In this document: positions 7,353 through 16,100 of the stretch, in pieces
Numbering within the stretch: position 1 is the first letter of the stretch
How the letters are laid out: every line of letters starts with the position of its first letter
Assembly (NCBI GenBank): GCA_036702855.1
Contig: DATNQF010000092.1
Location: 1 to 18,228, forward strand
Direction of reading: 5' to 3'
DNA length: 18,228 bases
Source: JACVSF01 sp036702855
GTDB taxonomy: Bacteria; Cyanobacteriota; Cyanobacteriia; Phormidesmidales; Phormidesmidaceae
The notes under the pieces: model-generated
Seen by the model: the letters and a program-made list of their open reading frames with translations, nothing else
Told to the model about the DNA's origin: nothing
The model's database searches: none
Program-made: the position numbers and the translations under genes

Positions 7353-8040
7353 CTGCGGAGCAACAAGCGCAACTCATGCTACAAGCTGCCTTAGCTGCAA
7401 TTTCTGGAGGGAAAATACTCTTGAGCAGAAGAATGTCCTGTTTTTTGTCAGCTCTAAATTTCGACTTTAACGCTGAAGTTTAAGCGCTTATCGCACCCTA
7501 TAAAGGTTTCGTTAACAAATCGAATTTTTCTTAACGTTGTTCAATTTGGTTTGACATCCTCTAGGGCAATTACTTTCAGATGGTAGAGCTAATGTCGGCT
7601 ATAGCCTTGAAACTTCAAGAATGTTTTACGAATAACTGAAAGCTGGCAGCTTCAAAGCTAATTGGAAAACACAATAAACTGCGCTAATTCTCACTTAGAT
7701 CTCACTTTTTCAAGCCAATCTTCAAATTGACCTTCCCATTAAACAATAGGTAAGCTACCCCTTTTTTGGCTCAAGCCTCTTAAAAGGTAAAGGCAGATTG
7801 TTAAAGCTCTGTTACAGAGCGACACTTTGATTAACTGAGTTTGAAGACAGGTAGGAACAAATGGGATTAGCTGAAGAAATGCGATCGCACGCTCTAAACC
7901 CTCAAGGCTGATCCGGGTAGCTCTGGTTCTACACAAGTGCCTTTAAGCAGACTCTGCTGATATCACTATTTGTATCTAAATGAAGACAATCAGTTCCCTC
8001 AGAGGAGAGGTTGCGACGTAAATCGAGCAGGTTAATCTGG

Positions 8041-8101
8041 CTGTAAGCGAATGAGCTGGGCATTTTACTTTGCCTGAACTTTAAAAAGCCACCGCTTACA
8101 G
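8041..8101. repeat. 9-bp inverted repeat in the leader of the small acidic protein gene
   Basis: CTGTAAGCG (8041-8049) and CGCTTACAG (8093-8101) are perfect inverted repeats 43 bp apart. They end 32 bp before the ATG at 8134. In an mRNA leader they could close a large stem-loop just upstream of the ribosome-binding site. A 9-bp match at this distance can occur by chance, so the role is open. Confidence 0.35.
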
Positions 8102-8133
8102 AATAAGAAAATCGCTCTTTTTTGAGGTTATTT

Positions 8134-8442
8134 ATGTCTGAAGCTTTTGACAATAAAACTGATAATTACGATCCCCATATTACGCCTGCTGAAACGGGAG
8201 CACGAGAAGATCGCGAAGGAGAAAACTACAAGGAGCTTCCTGACTCTGAACAGAGTATGGATACGGCAGGTGGCTACACAACGGATCGAGAAGGCTTAAT
8301 TAATAATTATGCCATTGAGCCTGAAATGTACATTGATGAACCCGGTGACTTACGGGAAGAAGCAGAAGCTGATAAAGCTCAAAGAGCCGCGGAACTCAAG
8401 GAGGTTAGAGAGCAAGGTGGCAAAGGCCCCGGCCTTGTTTAG
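8134..8442 (+). CDS. Small acidic hypothetical protein
   Basis: I do not recognise a named family. From the ATG at 8134 the product has 102 residues and is very acidic, with about three Asp/Glu in every ten residues and no Cys or Trp. It has no signal peptide, membrane helix or catalytic motif. The N-terminal two-thirds contains segments such as YDPHITPAETGAREDREG, SMDTAGGYTTDREGLINNY and EPEMYIDEPGDLREEAEA. The rest is a charged helical stretch (ADKAQRAAELKEVREQ) with a Gly-rich end. The composition suggests a largely disordered or partner-dependent protein. A GAGG at 8124-8127 supports the ATG start over the TTG at 8122. It stands alone, divergent from pntA and 165 bp before the ABC transporter gene on the same strand. 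Its codon use and ordered motifs suggest a real gene. Confidence 0.75.
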   Translation: MSEAFDNKTDNYDPHITPAETGAREDREGENYKELPDSEQSMDTAGGYTTDREGLINNYAIEPEMYIDEPGDLREEAEADKAQRAAELKEVREQGGKGPGLV

Positions 8443-8607
8443 TTGACTCATAAAGCTATCTCCGTCTCCTGAATTAATCCGAACTGATCAGCCGAACTTT
8501 TTGGGATTGGCAAACGGGTAGAACCTGCGTAGCGTTTTAGAACTCCTTTTAGGAAAAACAGCCTTTAGTGGTGTCTTAATTGGTAGCGCTATCAGGATCT
8601 ACCCTTC

Positions 8608-10443
8608 ATGAAGCCTCAAGAATTAACGCCTTTTCAAACGCTGCGGCGGAGTGTCTGGATGGTAATTCAGGCAGCTCCCGGAGAACTGCGAAATCTAGCT
8701 TTTCTCAACCTCCTGACGGGCACAGGTCCTTCAGTCTCCTTATTTTTAGGTAAGGTGGTTATCGATGAGGCCTCTCGCATTGCGAGTCAGGGAGGGATCG
8801 ATGACCCCCTGCAATTTATTCTTAGTAAGCCAACGCTACTGTGGAGCGTGGTGATTGCGCTGGGCTTAAACCTAATTGTGGACTCAGTCGATTCGGTTGG
8901 CTCAACCCTCTTTGCAGCGCTGCGAGATCGGGTGCAGGGTTACTGCCAGGGCTTGGTCTTACAAAAGGTTGCTTTTTTTGACGATATTGCTCTATTTGAA
9001 ACGCCAGATTTGCTGAACTTGCTGGAGCTGACCGACAAGGGATTGGCCCGGCTTCAAAGGCTAGCGTTTATTGTGGCAGCAACAATGATGGGGGTGTTTA
9101 CCTTTATTCCCTCGGTGCTGGTATCAGTATCAATCGCTGCGTGGGTGCCGTTAGTGCTGCTGGCCTCGTCAATTCCCTCAATTGTGGTGGAGATGCAGTA
9201 CCACAAAAAGAGTTGGCGGGTGGAGGAAACCGAGGCAGACATTACCCGCAAGATGAACATCTACGCCAAGACTATCACCAGCGAGAACTATGCCAAAGAG
9301 GTGCGGCTGTTTTCACTGCAAGAAGTGCTGCTTGGACGTTGGCGCAGCCTGTTTGAAGAGATGTTTTCCAAGATGGAGCGGGTGCGCCATGAAGGGGCAT
9401 TTGCCGTTGTAGCGTGGTCATTGGTCGGGGGGCTAGGAGTTGCCTTTCCTTATCTGTTTGTGGTGTTGGGCGTTTTGAAAGGCACGTTTACCTTAGGAGA
9501 CTTGGCGCTGTATACCGGCATTATTCTGCAATTACGTCGCAGTCTCTACATCATGATCGCCAATACTGGGGATATCTATGATGTTTCCCTGGCAACAGCT
9601 CCCATTTTTCAGCTACTAGATTTAGAACCGCAGTTGAATACAGGAACCCAACGGCTAGTGCTAGCCTCTTCAGCATCACCAGAAAAGCAGGGAATTCGAG
9701 TTGAGTCGTTGTCGTTTGTCTACCCGGGAGGCGACACGACCATTTTGCACGAAGTGGACTTTACGATTCGACCGGGAGAAATGGTAGCGCTGGTAGGCGA
9801 AAACGGGGCTGGGAAAACAACTCTCGCCAAGCTTCTGTGCCGTTTGTACGATCCCAGCGGGGGCCGCATTCTCTGGAATGGGCAGGATTTGAGAACCCTG
9901 ACGTTGGAGGAGGTGCGATCGCACATTGCCGTCGTCATGCAAGATTATGCTCGATTCCCAGCAACGCTGCGAGAAAACGTAGGTTGGGGCTTTCTGGAAA
10001 AGCTAAATGAGGACATAGCACTGCAAACGGTGTTGCAGGAAGCAGGCGTCGGTTCTCTAGCCCAATCGCTGAGCCAGGGCTTGGAAACCCCGTTAGGAAA
10101 GCAATTGGAAGAGGGCACTGATCTATCGGGAGGACAGTGGCAGCGAGTATCCATCGCCCGTGCGTTGCTTCGCCTGTCTCAGGCAGACTTGCTGGTCTTT
10201 GACGAACCGACCTCAGCGTTGGACCCTAAAAATGAGCAGGAGATTTACGACATCTTTCGCCGCATTGCCCGGGGCCGCATGGCGGTTGTGGTGAGTCACC
10301 GCTTGGCACTGGCAAAAATGTGCGATCGCATCATTGTGCTTGAGCAGGGTCAGATTCTTGAAGAAGGCACTCACGATCAACTGATGTCGCTCCAAGGTCA
10401 GTACCACACAATGTTTACCCGTCAGGCTAGCAGCTATCTGTGA
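8608..10443 (+). CDS. ABC exporter, fused permease and ATPase (half-transporter)
   Basis: This 611-residue protein is a half-size ABC exporter expected to act as a dimer in the cytoplasmic membrane. The membrane domain (about residues 20-330) has hydrophobic segments including WSVVIALGLNLIVDSV, FIVAATMMGVFTFIPSVLVSV, AAWVPLVLLASSIPSIVV and the long hydrophobic run around GGLGVAFPYLFVVLGVL. The ATPase domain has Walker A GENGAGKTT (397-405), Q-loop Gln445, signature LSGGQ (506-510), Walker B LLVFDE (528-533), D-loop SALD and H-loop His564, so all catalytic parts are intact. The substrate cannot be told; the family includes lipid, peptide and drug exporters. No accessory gene adjoins it. The start has only a weak AGGA about 10 nt upstream. 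It converges with the DUF3122 gene 56 bp away. Confidence 0.93.
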   Translation: MKPQELTPFQTLRRSVWMVIQAAPGELRNLAFLNLLTGTGPSVSLFLGKVVIDEASRIASQGGIDDPLQFILSKPTLLWSVVIALGLNLIVDSVDSVGSTLFAALRDRVQGYCQGLVLQKVAFFDDIALFETPDLLNLLELTDKGLARLQRLAFIVAATMMGVFTFIPSVLVSVSIAAWVPLVLLASSIPSIVVEMQYHKKSWRVEETEADITRKMNIYAKTITSENYAKEVRLFSLQEVLLGRWRSLFEEMFSKMERVRHEGAFAVVAWSLVGGLGVAFPYLFVVLGVLKGTFTLGDLALYTGIILQLRRSLYIMIANTGDIYDVSLATAPIFQLLDLEPQLNTGTQRLVLASSASPEKQGIRVESLSFVYPGGDTTILHEVDFTIRPGEMVALVGENGAGKTTLAKLLCRLYDPSGGRILWNGQDLRTLTLEEVRSHIAVVMQDYARFPATLRENVGWGFLEKLNEDIALQTVLQEAGVGSLAQSLSQGLETPLGKQLEEGTDLSGGQWQRVSIARALLRLSQADLLVFDEPTSALDPKNEQEIYDIFRRIARGRMAVVVSHRLALAKMCDRIIVLEQGQILEEGTHDQLMSLQGQYHTMFTRQASSYL

Positions 10444-10499
10444 GTCTGAGTTCTCCAATGGAGCAAACCTCACCGATAACTGCTGGCTCACCGTCGTCC

Positions 10500-11039
10500 T
10501 TAGTCTGAGTCAGGAGAAGTCCCCAAATCGCGTAGACTTCGCCATTCTTCGACCACAAAGGGAGCCGCTGTCAGCCTGGCAGCTCGACTTCCTTGCAGGG
10601 GAATTTCGAGCCGTAGGGGAATGGCTCCTACAAGATCCTGGAGAACACCCTGGAAGTCGTACTGGCCCACATTTTCGGGCAACTGCTGAGTTTGTGGATC
10701 CAGGCTGGGCAAGGCCTCCCACCGCAGACCAGCCCCAGTGTCAATCACAAGCGGTCGCCCAAACTGTACAGTAGCGTTTCCCGGAAATCCGACTAATCGC
10801 AGATAAACCCCCTGCAAACTCCCTCCCACATACCGCTTAAACAAAGTTGCCTGCCAAGCTCGATCCATTTGATCCCGCAAGCTTTGCTGAGAGCGATAGG
10901 TTGTCTGCCCTGGGCGTTCATGGTAGGTGTGGACAGCAGCCCATGCTGGAGCTGCGCAGCCCAAACTCAGCAGGCCCGCCAGCAGGATTGCTAGCAGACC
11001 TACTCGCCTGCGCTGGGTTAGCAGTGCAGCAAGAGCCAT
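10500..11039 (-). CDS. DUF3122 family exported protein
   Basis: This 179-residue protein matches the cyanobacterial DUF3122 family, whose function is unknown. The N-terminus is a signal peptide: basic RRR at 10-12, a hydrophobic core (VGLLAILLAGLLSLG), and a likely cleavage after AWA at residue 34. The Cys at 28 lacks a good lipobox. The mature part begins AVHTYHERPGQTTYRSQQSLRDQ, continues with DRAWQATLFKRYVGG and LYLRLVGFPGN-like segments (YLRLVGFPGNATVQF), then RPLVIDTGAG, and ends VEEWRSL. These Arg/Trp-rich blocks are typical of the family. Its ATG shares one base with the TAA of the upstream TPR gene (TAATG), which points to coupled translation. The product is probably periplasmic or thylakoid-lumenal; a shared envelope role with the TPR protein is inference. 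Confidence 0.85.
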   Translation of the reverse strand: MALAALLTQRRRVGLLAILLAGLLSLGCAAPAWAAVHTYHERPGQTTYRSQQSLRDQMDRAWQATLFKRYVGGSLQGVYLRLVGFPGNATVQFGRPLVIDTGAGLRWEALPSLDPQTQQLPENVGQYDFQGVLQDLVGAIPLRLEIPLQGSRAARLTAAPFVVEEWRSLRDLGTSPDSD

Positions 11040-12499
11040 TAAAGCTGGCCCAGTGCCTGTAGCGTAGCCCGGTAACCAGCCGCATTCCCAGTTTCAAGAT
11101 ATAAACTGGCGGCCTGTTCCAAATCACGCCTCGCCCCTAGGATCTCACCCATGTTGGCCTGGGCCATTCCCCGGTTGTAGTACACCACGGGGCTAATATT
11201 GCGGGGATCGCTGGTGATTACCTGAGTGAGGTCAATATAGGCAGACTGGGAATTACCCATTTGAATGTAGGCGTTGCCCCGAGCTGCATAGGCTTCTAAG
11301 TAGCCGGGCTGCACGGTGACGGCCTGCGTGTAATCAGAGATCGCACCGAGTGTATCGCCGATAGCGAGTCGGGCATCACCACGGGCTTTGTAAGCCTCAG
11401 CGTAGCTAACATCAATGAAAAGGGCTTCGCTGTAGTCTGCGATCGCACCTAGTTCATCGCCGATGGACATTTGCACATCGCCCTTTTGCTTGTACGCTTG
11501 GGCCTGACTAGGGTTTAGCTCAAGGGAACGGGCAAAGTCCCGCTCAGCTGCCTGATACTCACCCTCGCTAGCGCGAACAATGCCCCGGTTTAGGTACGCT
11601 TCCGACAGTTTGGGATCAAGCTCAATAGCCCTATCCAAATCAGCCAAGGCCCGATTGGGGCGGTTTTGGCGAACGTAGATGTAGCTCCGGTTGAGGTAGG
11701 CCCGCGCCAAGTTGGGATTGAGGCTGACGGCTTGATTAAGGTCGTCTAAAGCAGGTGTTAGCATTTCCAAGTTGTAATAGGCAACACCCCGGCCCATGTA
11801 GGCCACTGCTCGACCGCCATCTAGCTGAATCGCCTGACTGAAGTCGGCGACAGCCTCTTCGTAAGCTCCAGACTTTTCATAGGCAAACCCTCTCAAGACA
11901 TAGGCATCTACAGCTTGAGGGTCGCGGTTAATGGCCTCAGTAAAGTCCTCAATCGCGAGGTTCGTGTTGGTTCCTTCCGCATCAATGAGTCCCCGGTAGA
12001 GGTAGGCGGAAACCGAGCTAGGGTCTTGCTCTACAGCAGTCGTAAAGTCTTGGGAAGCCGCTTCACGGTTGCCCATACCGTAGTAGGTGACTCCCCGCAT
12101 AAAGTAGGCGTTCGCATTGGTCGGATCGAGTTCAATGGCCCGATCCAAATTGATCATGGCATTGCTCCAGTCTTGCTGGCGCGAATAAATGGCACCCCGG
12201 TACACGTAGGCTTCAACGTATTGGGGATTGGCTGCGATCGCAGCATTAAAGTAGCTCAGCGCTGCCTCTAAATTGCCTGCCTGAAATGCGGCAACGCCCT
12301 GGTTGTAGGCTTCGACCGGACTGGGCTGAGGAACGACCGGAGCTGCCGGAGCCACCGGAGCTGCGACGGGAGCAGGAGACTCAGGCGTTTCTTGCACCGC
12401 TTCAACAGCAGGCACTTCGGTTTCAGTTTGGGCCATCACGGCGGATGGGCTCAGGCCTAATAAGGCAGTAATACCTAGTAGGGTTACAGTTTTATGCAT
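11039..12499 (-). CDS. Exported TPR-repeat protein (about 12 repeats)
   Basis: The 486-residue product has a signal peptide (MHKTVTLLGITALLGLSPSA, cleavage near residue 23 after VMA). A Pro/Ala/Val-rich linker (about 24-60) follows. About twelve 34-residue TPR units then run to near residue 470, each showing the W/Y-G-A-A-P pattern (for example AYVYRGAIYSRQQDWSNAMINLDRAIELDP). The last unit is longer and ends YRATLQALGQL. TPR proteins are scaffolds for protein contacts, so the partner, not chemistry, defines the role. Many cyanobacteria have such exported TPR proteins in the periplasm or thylakoid lumen. The start has GGAG upstream. Translation appears coupled to the DUF3122 gene through a TAATG junction. 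No enzyme domain is fused to it. Confidence 0.92.
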   Translation of the reverse strand: MHKTVTLLGITALLGLSPSAVMAQTETEVPAVEAVQETPESPAPVAAPVAPAAPVVPQPSPVEAYNQGVAAFQAGNLEAALSYFNAAIAANPQYVEAYVYRGAIYSRQQDWSNAMINLDRAIELDPTNANAYFMRGVTYYGMGNREAASQDFTTAVEQDPSSVSAYLYRGLIDAEGTNTNLAIEDFTEAINRDPQAVDAYVLRGFAYEKSGAYEEAVADFSQAIQLDGGRAVAYMGRGVAYYNLEMLTPALDDLNQAVSLNPNLARAYLNRSYIYVRQNRPNRALADLDRAIELDPKLSEAYLNRGIVRASEGEYQAAERDFARSLELNPSQAQAYKQKGDVQMSIGDELGAIADYSEALFIDVSYAEAYKARGDARLAIGDTLGAISDYTQAVTVQPGYLEAYAARGNAYIQMGNSQSAYIDLTQVITSDPRNISPVVYYNRGMAQANMGEILGARRDLEQAASLYLETGNAAGYRATLQALGQL

Positions 12500-12646
12500 T
12501 TCTTAAGGCTCCCCTCCACCATGCAGCAAGGATTGTTTAGTCAAGACATTAAGGCTATGGCGCTTATGATAGGTCAGCTTTTTCCGCTTGTAATGGTTAG
12601 AATTCCAGATTTTTTAAGATGGAAGAGATACCCGTAGAGGTGCGTT
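12500..12646. promoter_or_regulatory. Divergent promoter region of the TPR gene and the small coiled-coil protein gene
   Basis: This 147-bp spacer lies between head-to-head genes and must hold promoters for both. I cannot place clear -35/-10 pairs. A GAGG lies a few bases before the ATG at 12647, and GGAG lies before the minus-strand ATG at 12499. No obvious operator palindrome was seen. Confidence 0.4.
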
Positions 12647-13021
12647 ATGAGAAAACTGCATTTGGGTCTTCGCAAAAGCAAGTGGTTAGTCCTAGCAATA
12701 CTTCTGGTGGCAGTGCTAATCGCTCTCGTTCCCCAGCCTGCAACAGCCCAAGTAGAGTCAAGGGTCAGTCAGCTAGAGTTTGAACTACGCCAAGTGCGAT
12801 CGCAACTGAGTCAAATCGAAGCCCGCCTATCGCAACCCGGCCAAACCGCTCCCATCCCAGTACGCCCTGCAACACCTCCGCGTACTGCCACAAACCCATC
12901 CCTAGAAACTCAGTTTGACAACTTAGCAACCCTAGCGATTGAACTCAAGCAGCAGGTCCGAGCTTTAGAAACCCGCGTTGCTCGCCTAGAAGAATCAGGG
13001 AACACTCGGTTTGGTAGGTAA
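12647..13021 (+). CDS. Small exported or membrane-anchored coiled-coil protein
   Basis: I do not recognise a named family. The 124-residue product begins with a basic MRKLHLGLRKSK, then a hydrophobic segment WLVLAILLVAVLIALV (13-28) and PQPATAQVES, which looks like a signal peptide cleaved after ATA at residue 34, or alternatively an uncleaved anchor. The mature part has two helical heptad-rich stretches, about 36-62 (VSQLEFELRQVRSQLSQIEA) and 86-118 (LATLAIELKQQVRALETRV), separated by a Pro/Thr-rich linker. This suggests an extracytoplasmic coiled-coil with an antiparallel or oligomeric form. It is divergent from the TPR gene by 147 bp and lies 108 bp before the large sensor gene on the same strand, so it could share control with either. 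Confidence 0.8.
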   Translation: MRKLHLGLRKSKWLVLAILLVAVLIALVPQPATAQVESRVSQLEFELRQVRSQLSQIEARLSQPGQTAPIPVRPATPPRTATNPSLETQFDNLATLAIELKQQVRALETRVARLEESGNTRFGR

Positions 13022-13085
13022 GTTCATCAGGGAATTGGACCTTGATAAGAACGACCCAGCATGAGATTGTCCTCACTCATGACCA

Positions 13086-13102
13086 GTAATAATGACTATT
13101 AC
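13086..13102. repeat. Small inverted repeat before the PAS-GGDEF-EAL gene
   Basis: GTAATA (13086-13091) and TATTAC (13097-13102) form a 6-bp inverted repeat with a 5-nt centre, 27 bp before the ATG at 13130. It is close to the AAGGGG ribosome-binding site, so a leader hairpin could affect translation. It is short and A/T-rich, and may be chance. Confidence 0.3.
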
Positions 13103-13129
13103 CAAGGGGATCAGCACAAGGGGTTTTGA

Positions 13130-16100
13130 ATGAGCCCACATCAGGTGTGCCAGCCGACATCAGCAGAAGCCCAACCCAGCCCAAGAAGGTTTCTGTGGAG
13201 GCTACTTCTGATGCTGCAAGGAACTCTCCTTTTTACCTATTTGGGCTGGCTTGAACCTCTCTCGCACTCATTGGCAGCGCGAACACTTGCGATCGCACTG
13301 GGGCTAGTGAGTCAACTGGTGCTGGGAGTAATCTTATTTCGTCAAAGCCTGGATTCTCAGCAAGGTTCTCATCAGACTTTCCGGCAGGATGGTGCAGACG
13401 GTTCCAATAGCCAAGACGGAGGGGAAGCAGAATGGTTTCGATTGATAGCAGACAACGTTGATCACGTTTTCTGGGTCGTTAAGCTATCCAATCCACCCCA
13501 ACATCTCTACATCAACCCGGCTTATGAAACTGTGTTTGGTCTGGCTCGTGAGCGGCTTTACCAAAACTCCCAGGCTTTTCTAGAAGGAGTCCATCCGGCA
13601 GATCTTCCCAACGTTGTGGCAGCTTTGGGCCACCTTGCTGAAACTGGCGAAAGATTTGAACAGACGTTCCGTATTGTGAGACCAGATGGAACCCTGCGAT
13701 GGATACATGCCCAAGCCTTTGCTCTACTGAATCGAGAGGGCATCCCTTACTGCTCCGTGGGTCTGGCCGAAGATATTACTGAGCAGAAGCAAGCTACTCT
13801 AGCCCTTCAGGAAAGCGAAACTCGCCTGAAGATGGCTTTAGAAGCAGCCCAGATTGTTTGCTGGGAAAATGATTTAACAACAGGCAAAGTTCAATGCATT
13901 GGTCAGTTTGGCTCTGCCGGATGGTCTCCTACTGCCTGGAAAACAAGTCAAGCACGGGTCTTTCAAGAGCTCATTCCGGAGGTAGAACAAGAGGCCGTTC
14001 TGCACAACATTCAAACAGCAATAGCACAGGGGGGTGACTATTACAGTGAACATTCAGTTTTGACCGCAGAGCAACAGTTCATTTGGGTGCTTGATCGGGG
14101 CAAAATTTTAACTGATCTTGAGGGAAAGCCCCAGAAGCTAATCGGGCTTTCGATGAATATCACCGAGCGCAAAGCGCTCGAACGAGCACTTCAGGAGTCT
14201 CAAAGCCAACTAGCGGATATTCTCAACAATGCATTAGCCTGCATTGTGCAATATCGTCTCTACCCCGATCATCACTTCACCTATGATTTCTGGTCTGAGG
14301 GAGCTGAGGCGGTGTTTGGGTTTACAGCCCAAGAATTCATGCAGGACACTCAGCTTTGGTTCTCTCGAGTCCTGCCCGAGGACATCGAAGCTGTCGTGCG
14401 GCCTGTTTGGGAACGGATTCGACTAGGAGAAACAACGCGTATTGAGTATCGGTTTCGCCATAAAGACGGGACTCTACGGTGGATCGCGAGTGCTGCGACC
14501 TCTCATTGGAACGCTGAAGCGGGTTGTTGGATCTGTACGGTTATCGATACTGATATTAGCGATCTCAAGCAGGCAGAGGAAAACCTGCGGCGCTTCGAGC
14601 GGGTATTTTCCGCCACAGTAGATGCAGTTGCTTTACTAGATCACAACTACCGTTACTTGCTGGTCAACGACGCCTATCTAAACCGCTTCAAAAAGTCCCG
14701 CCACGAAATTTTGGGCCAACCTGTGGCAAACATCATTGGGGCAGAGGTGTTTGCGGCCTGCAAGCATTATCTAGAGGGTTGCCTAACCGGAGAAGAGCAC
14801 CAGTTTGAATTCTGGTTTGAGCATCCGGCGGTAGGCCGAGAGTTCATCAGCGTCACCTACGCCCCCTACCGAGAGCTCGATGGCACAGTGTCAGGCATTG
14901 TGGCCAGCATTCGCAATCTAACGGACTTAAAGCAAGCGGAAACTAACCTCCGAGCCGAACGAGATTTGCTAAATGGGGTGATGAATACCAGCATTGCAGC
15001 CATCGTGGTGCTCGACCCTAAAGGCAATCTGCAGTTTGCTAATCCTCAAGCTGAGCAGATCCTGGGGATCTCTCAAAAAGAACTGAAAGAACGTACCTAC
15101 AATTCTCTGGAGTGGCAACACACCACGTCAGAGAGTGATCCTTGGGCTGAGCACACCCAACCCTTCCGGCAAGTACTCAGTACAGGAGAAGCCGTACAAG
15201 ATGCCCGCCTTGCCATTAGATGGCCTGATGGTCAACGCCGTCTGCTGTCTGTCAACGGTGCCCCCATTAAAGACACCCAGGGCCAAATTGTGAATTTGGT
15301 GTTTACAGTTAATGACATTACAGAACGGATTGCAGCAGAAACAGCTTTACGAGAGAGTGAAACTCGCTTCCGCCTGCTAGCCGAAAACATGCTCGATTTA
15401 GTATGTCTCCACGCTCTTGATGGTACGTATATTTATGTCAGTCCCTCCTGTCAGACTGTGCTGGGATATGTGCCCGAAGAGTTAATGGGTACAAGCCCAT
15501 ATGCCCTACTCCACCCCGAGGATTGCGATCGCATTTGGTCCGAAGCGCATCAGTTGGCCTTAAAAGGACAATGCGTTCCTGTTACTTACCGGATTCGCTG
15601 TGATGACGGTCAGTATCTTTGGTTTGAAACACTAATTAACCCTATTTACAGTGAAGCAGGCCAAGTAATTCAGCTCCAAACCACCTCTCGTAACGTCACT
15701 GACAAAGTAGAGATTCAAGCCAAGCTGGAACACGATGCTCTATACGATGCTCTCACCGGGTTACCCAACCGCAGTCTGCTAATGGAGCGCCTTAATAGCG
15801 CCTTAGAACGCCTGCACCAGCATGCTGACCTTAACTTTGCTGTACTCTTTCTAGATCTCGATCGCTTCAAAATAATCAATGACAGTATGGGGCATCAGGT
15901 AGGCGATGCCCTGCTGTTTAAGTTTGCTCGTAAATTGAAAGAAATCGTACGGTCAATTGATGTGGCCGCGCGTCTGAGTGGCGATGAGTTTGTGTTGCTG
16001 TTAGAAGAAGTCGAAGACACCCAGGATGCAGTTCGCGTTGCCGAAAGAATTCTGGCAGAACTTCAAGAGCCTTTCATTCTGCAAGGACGGGAGGTTTTCG

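Larger units (their letters stand above)
7267..8133. other. 867-bp spacer between divergent pntA and the small acidic protein gene
   Basis: This AT-rich spacer separates two divergent genes and should hold both promoters. I see no convincing protein gene: short open frames (for example minus-strand ones at 7739-7936 and 7929-8153) lack recognisable motifs and good ribosome-binding sites. Structures seen are an 11-bp inverted repeat at 7325-7352, a CGTTAA/TTAACG pair at 7510-7536, one HIP1 octamer at 7881-7888, and a 9-bp inverted repeat at 8041-8101. A perfect TTGACA at 7551-7556 has no matching -10 box. No tRNA-like structure was found. Confidence 0.6.

Noticed and set aside
7376..7490. 36-codon plus-strand open frame beginning MLQAALAAISGG
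   Set aside because: No ribosome-binding site and no resemblance to a known small cyanobacterial protein; it lies in the pntA upstream region.
7551..7579. Perfect TTGACA as a plus-strand -35 box
   Set aside because: No -10-like hexamer lies 16-18 bp downstream, and it would give a leader of more than 500 bp.
7739..8153. Two minus-strand open frames of 65 and 74 codons in the spacer upstream of the acidic protein gene
   Set aside because: They show no recognisable motif, no good ribosome-binding site, and one overlaps the start of the supported plus-strand gene.
10444..10499. Hairpin terminator between the convergent ABC transporter and DUF3122 genes
   Set aside because: I looked for a stem with a T-run in the 56-bp spacer and found none that is convincing.
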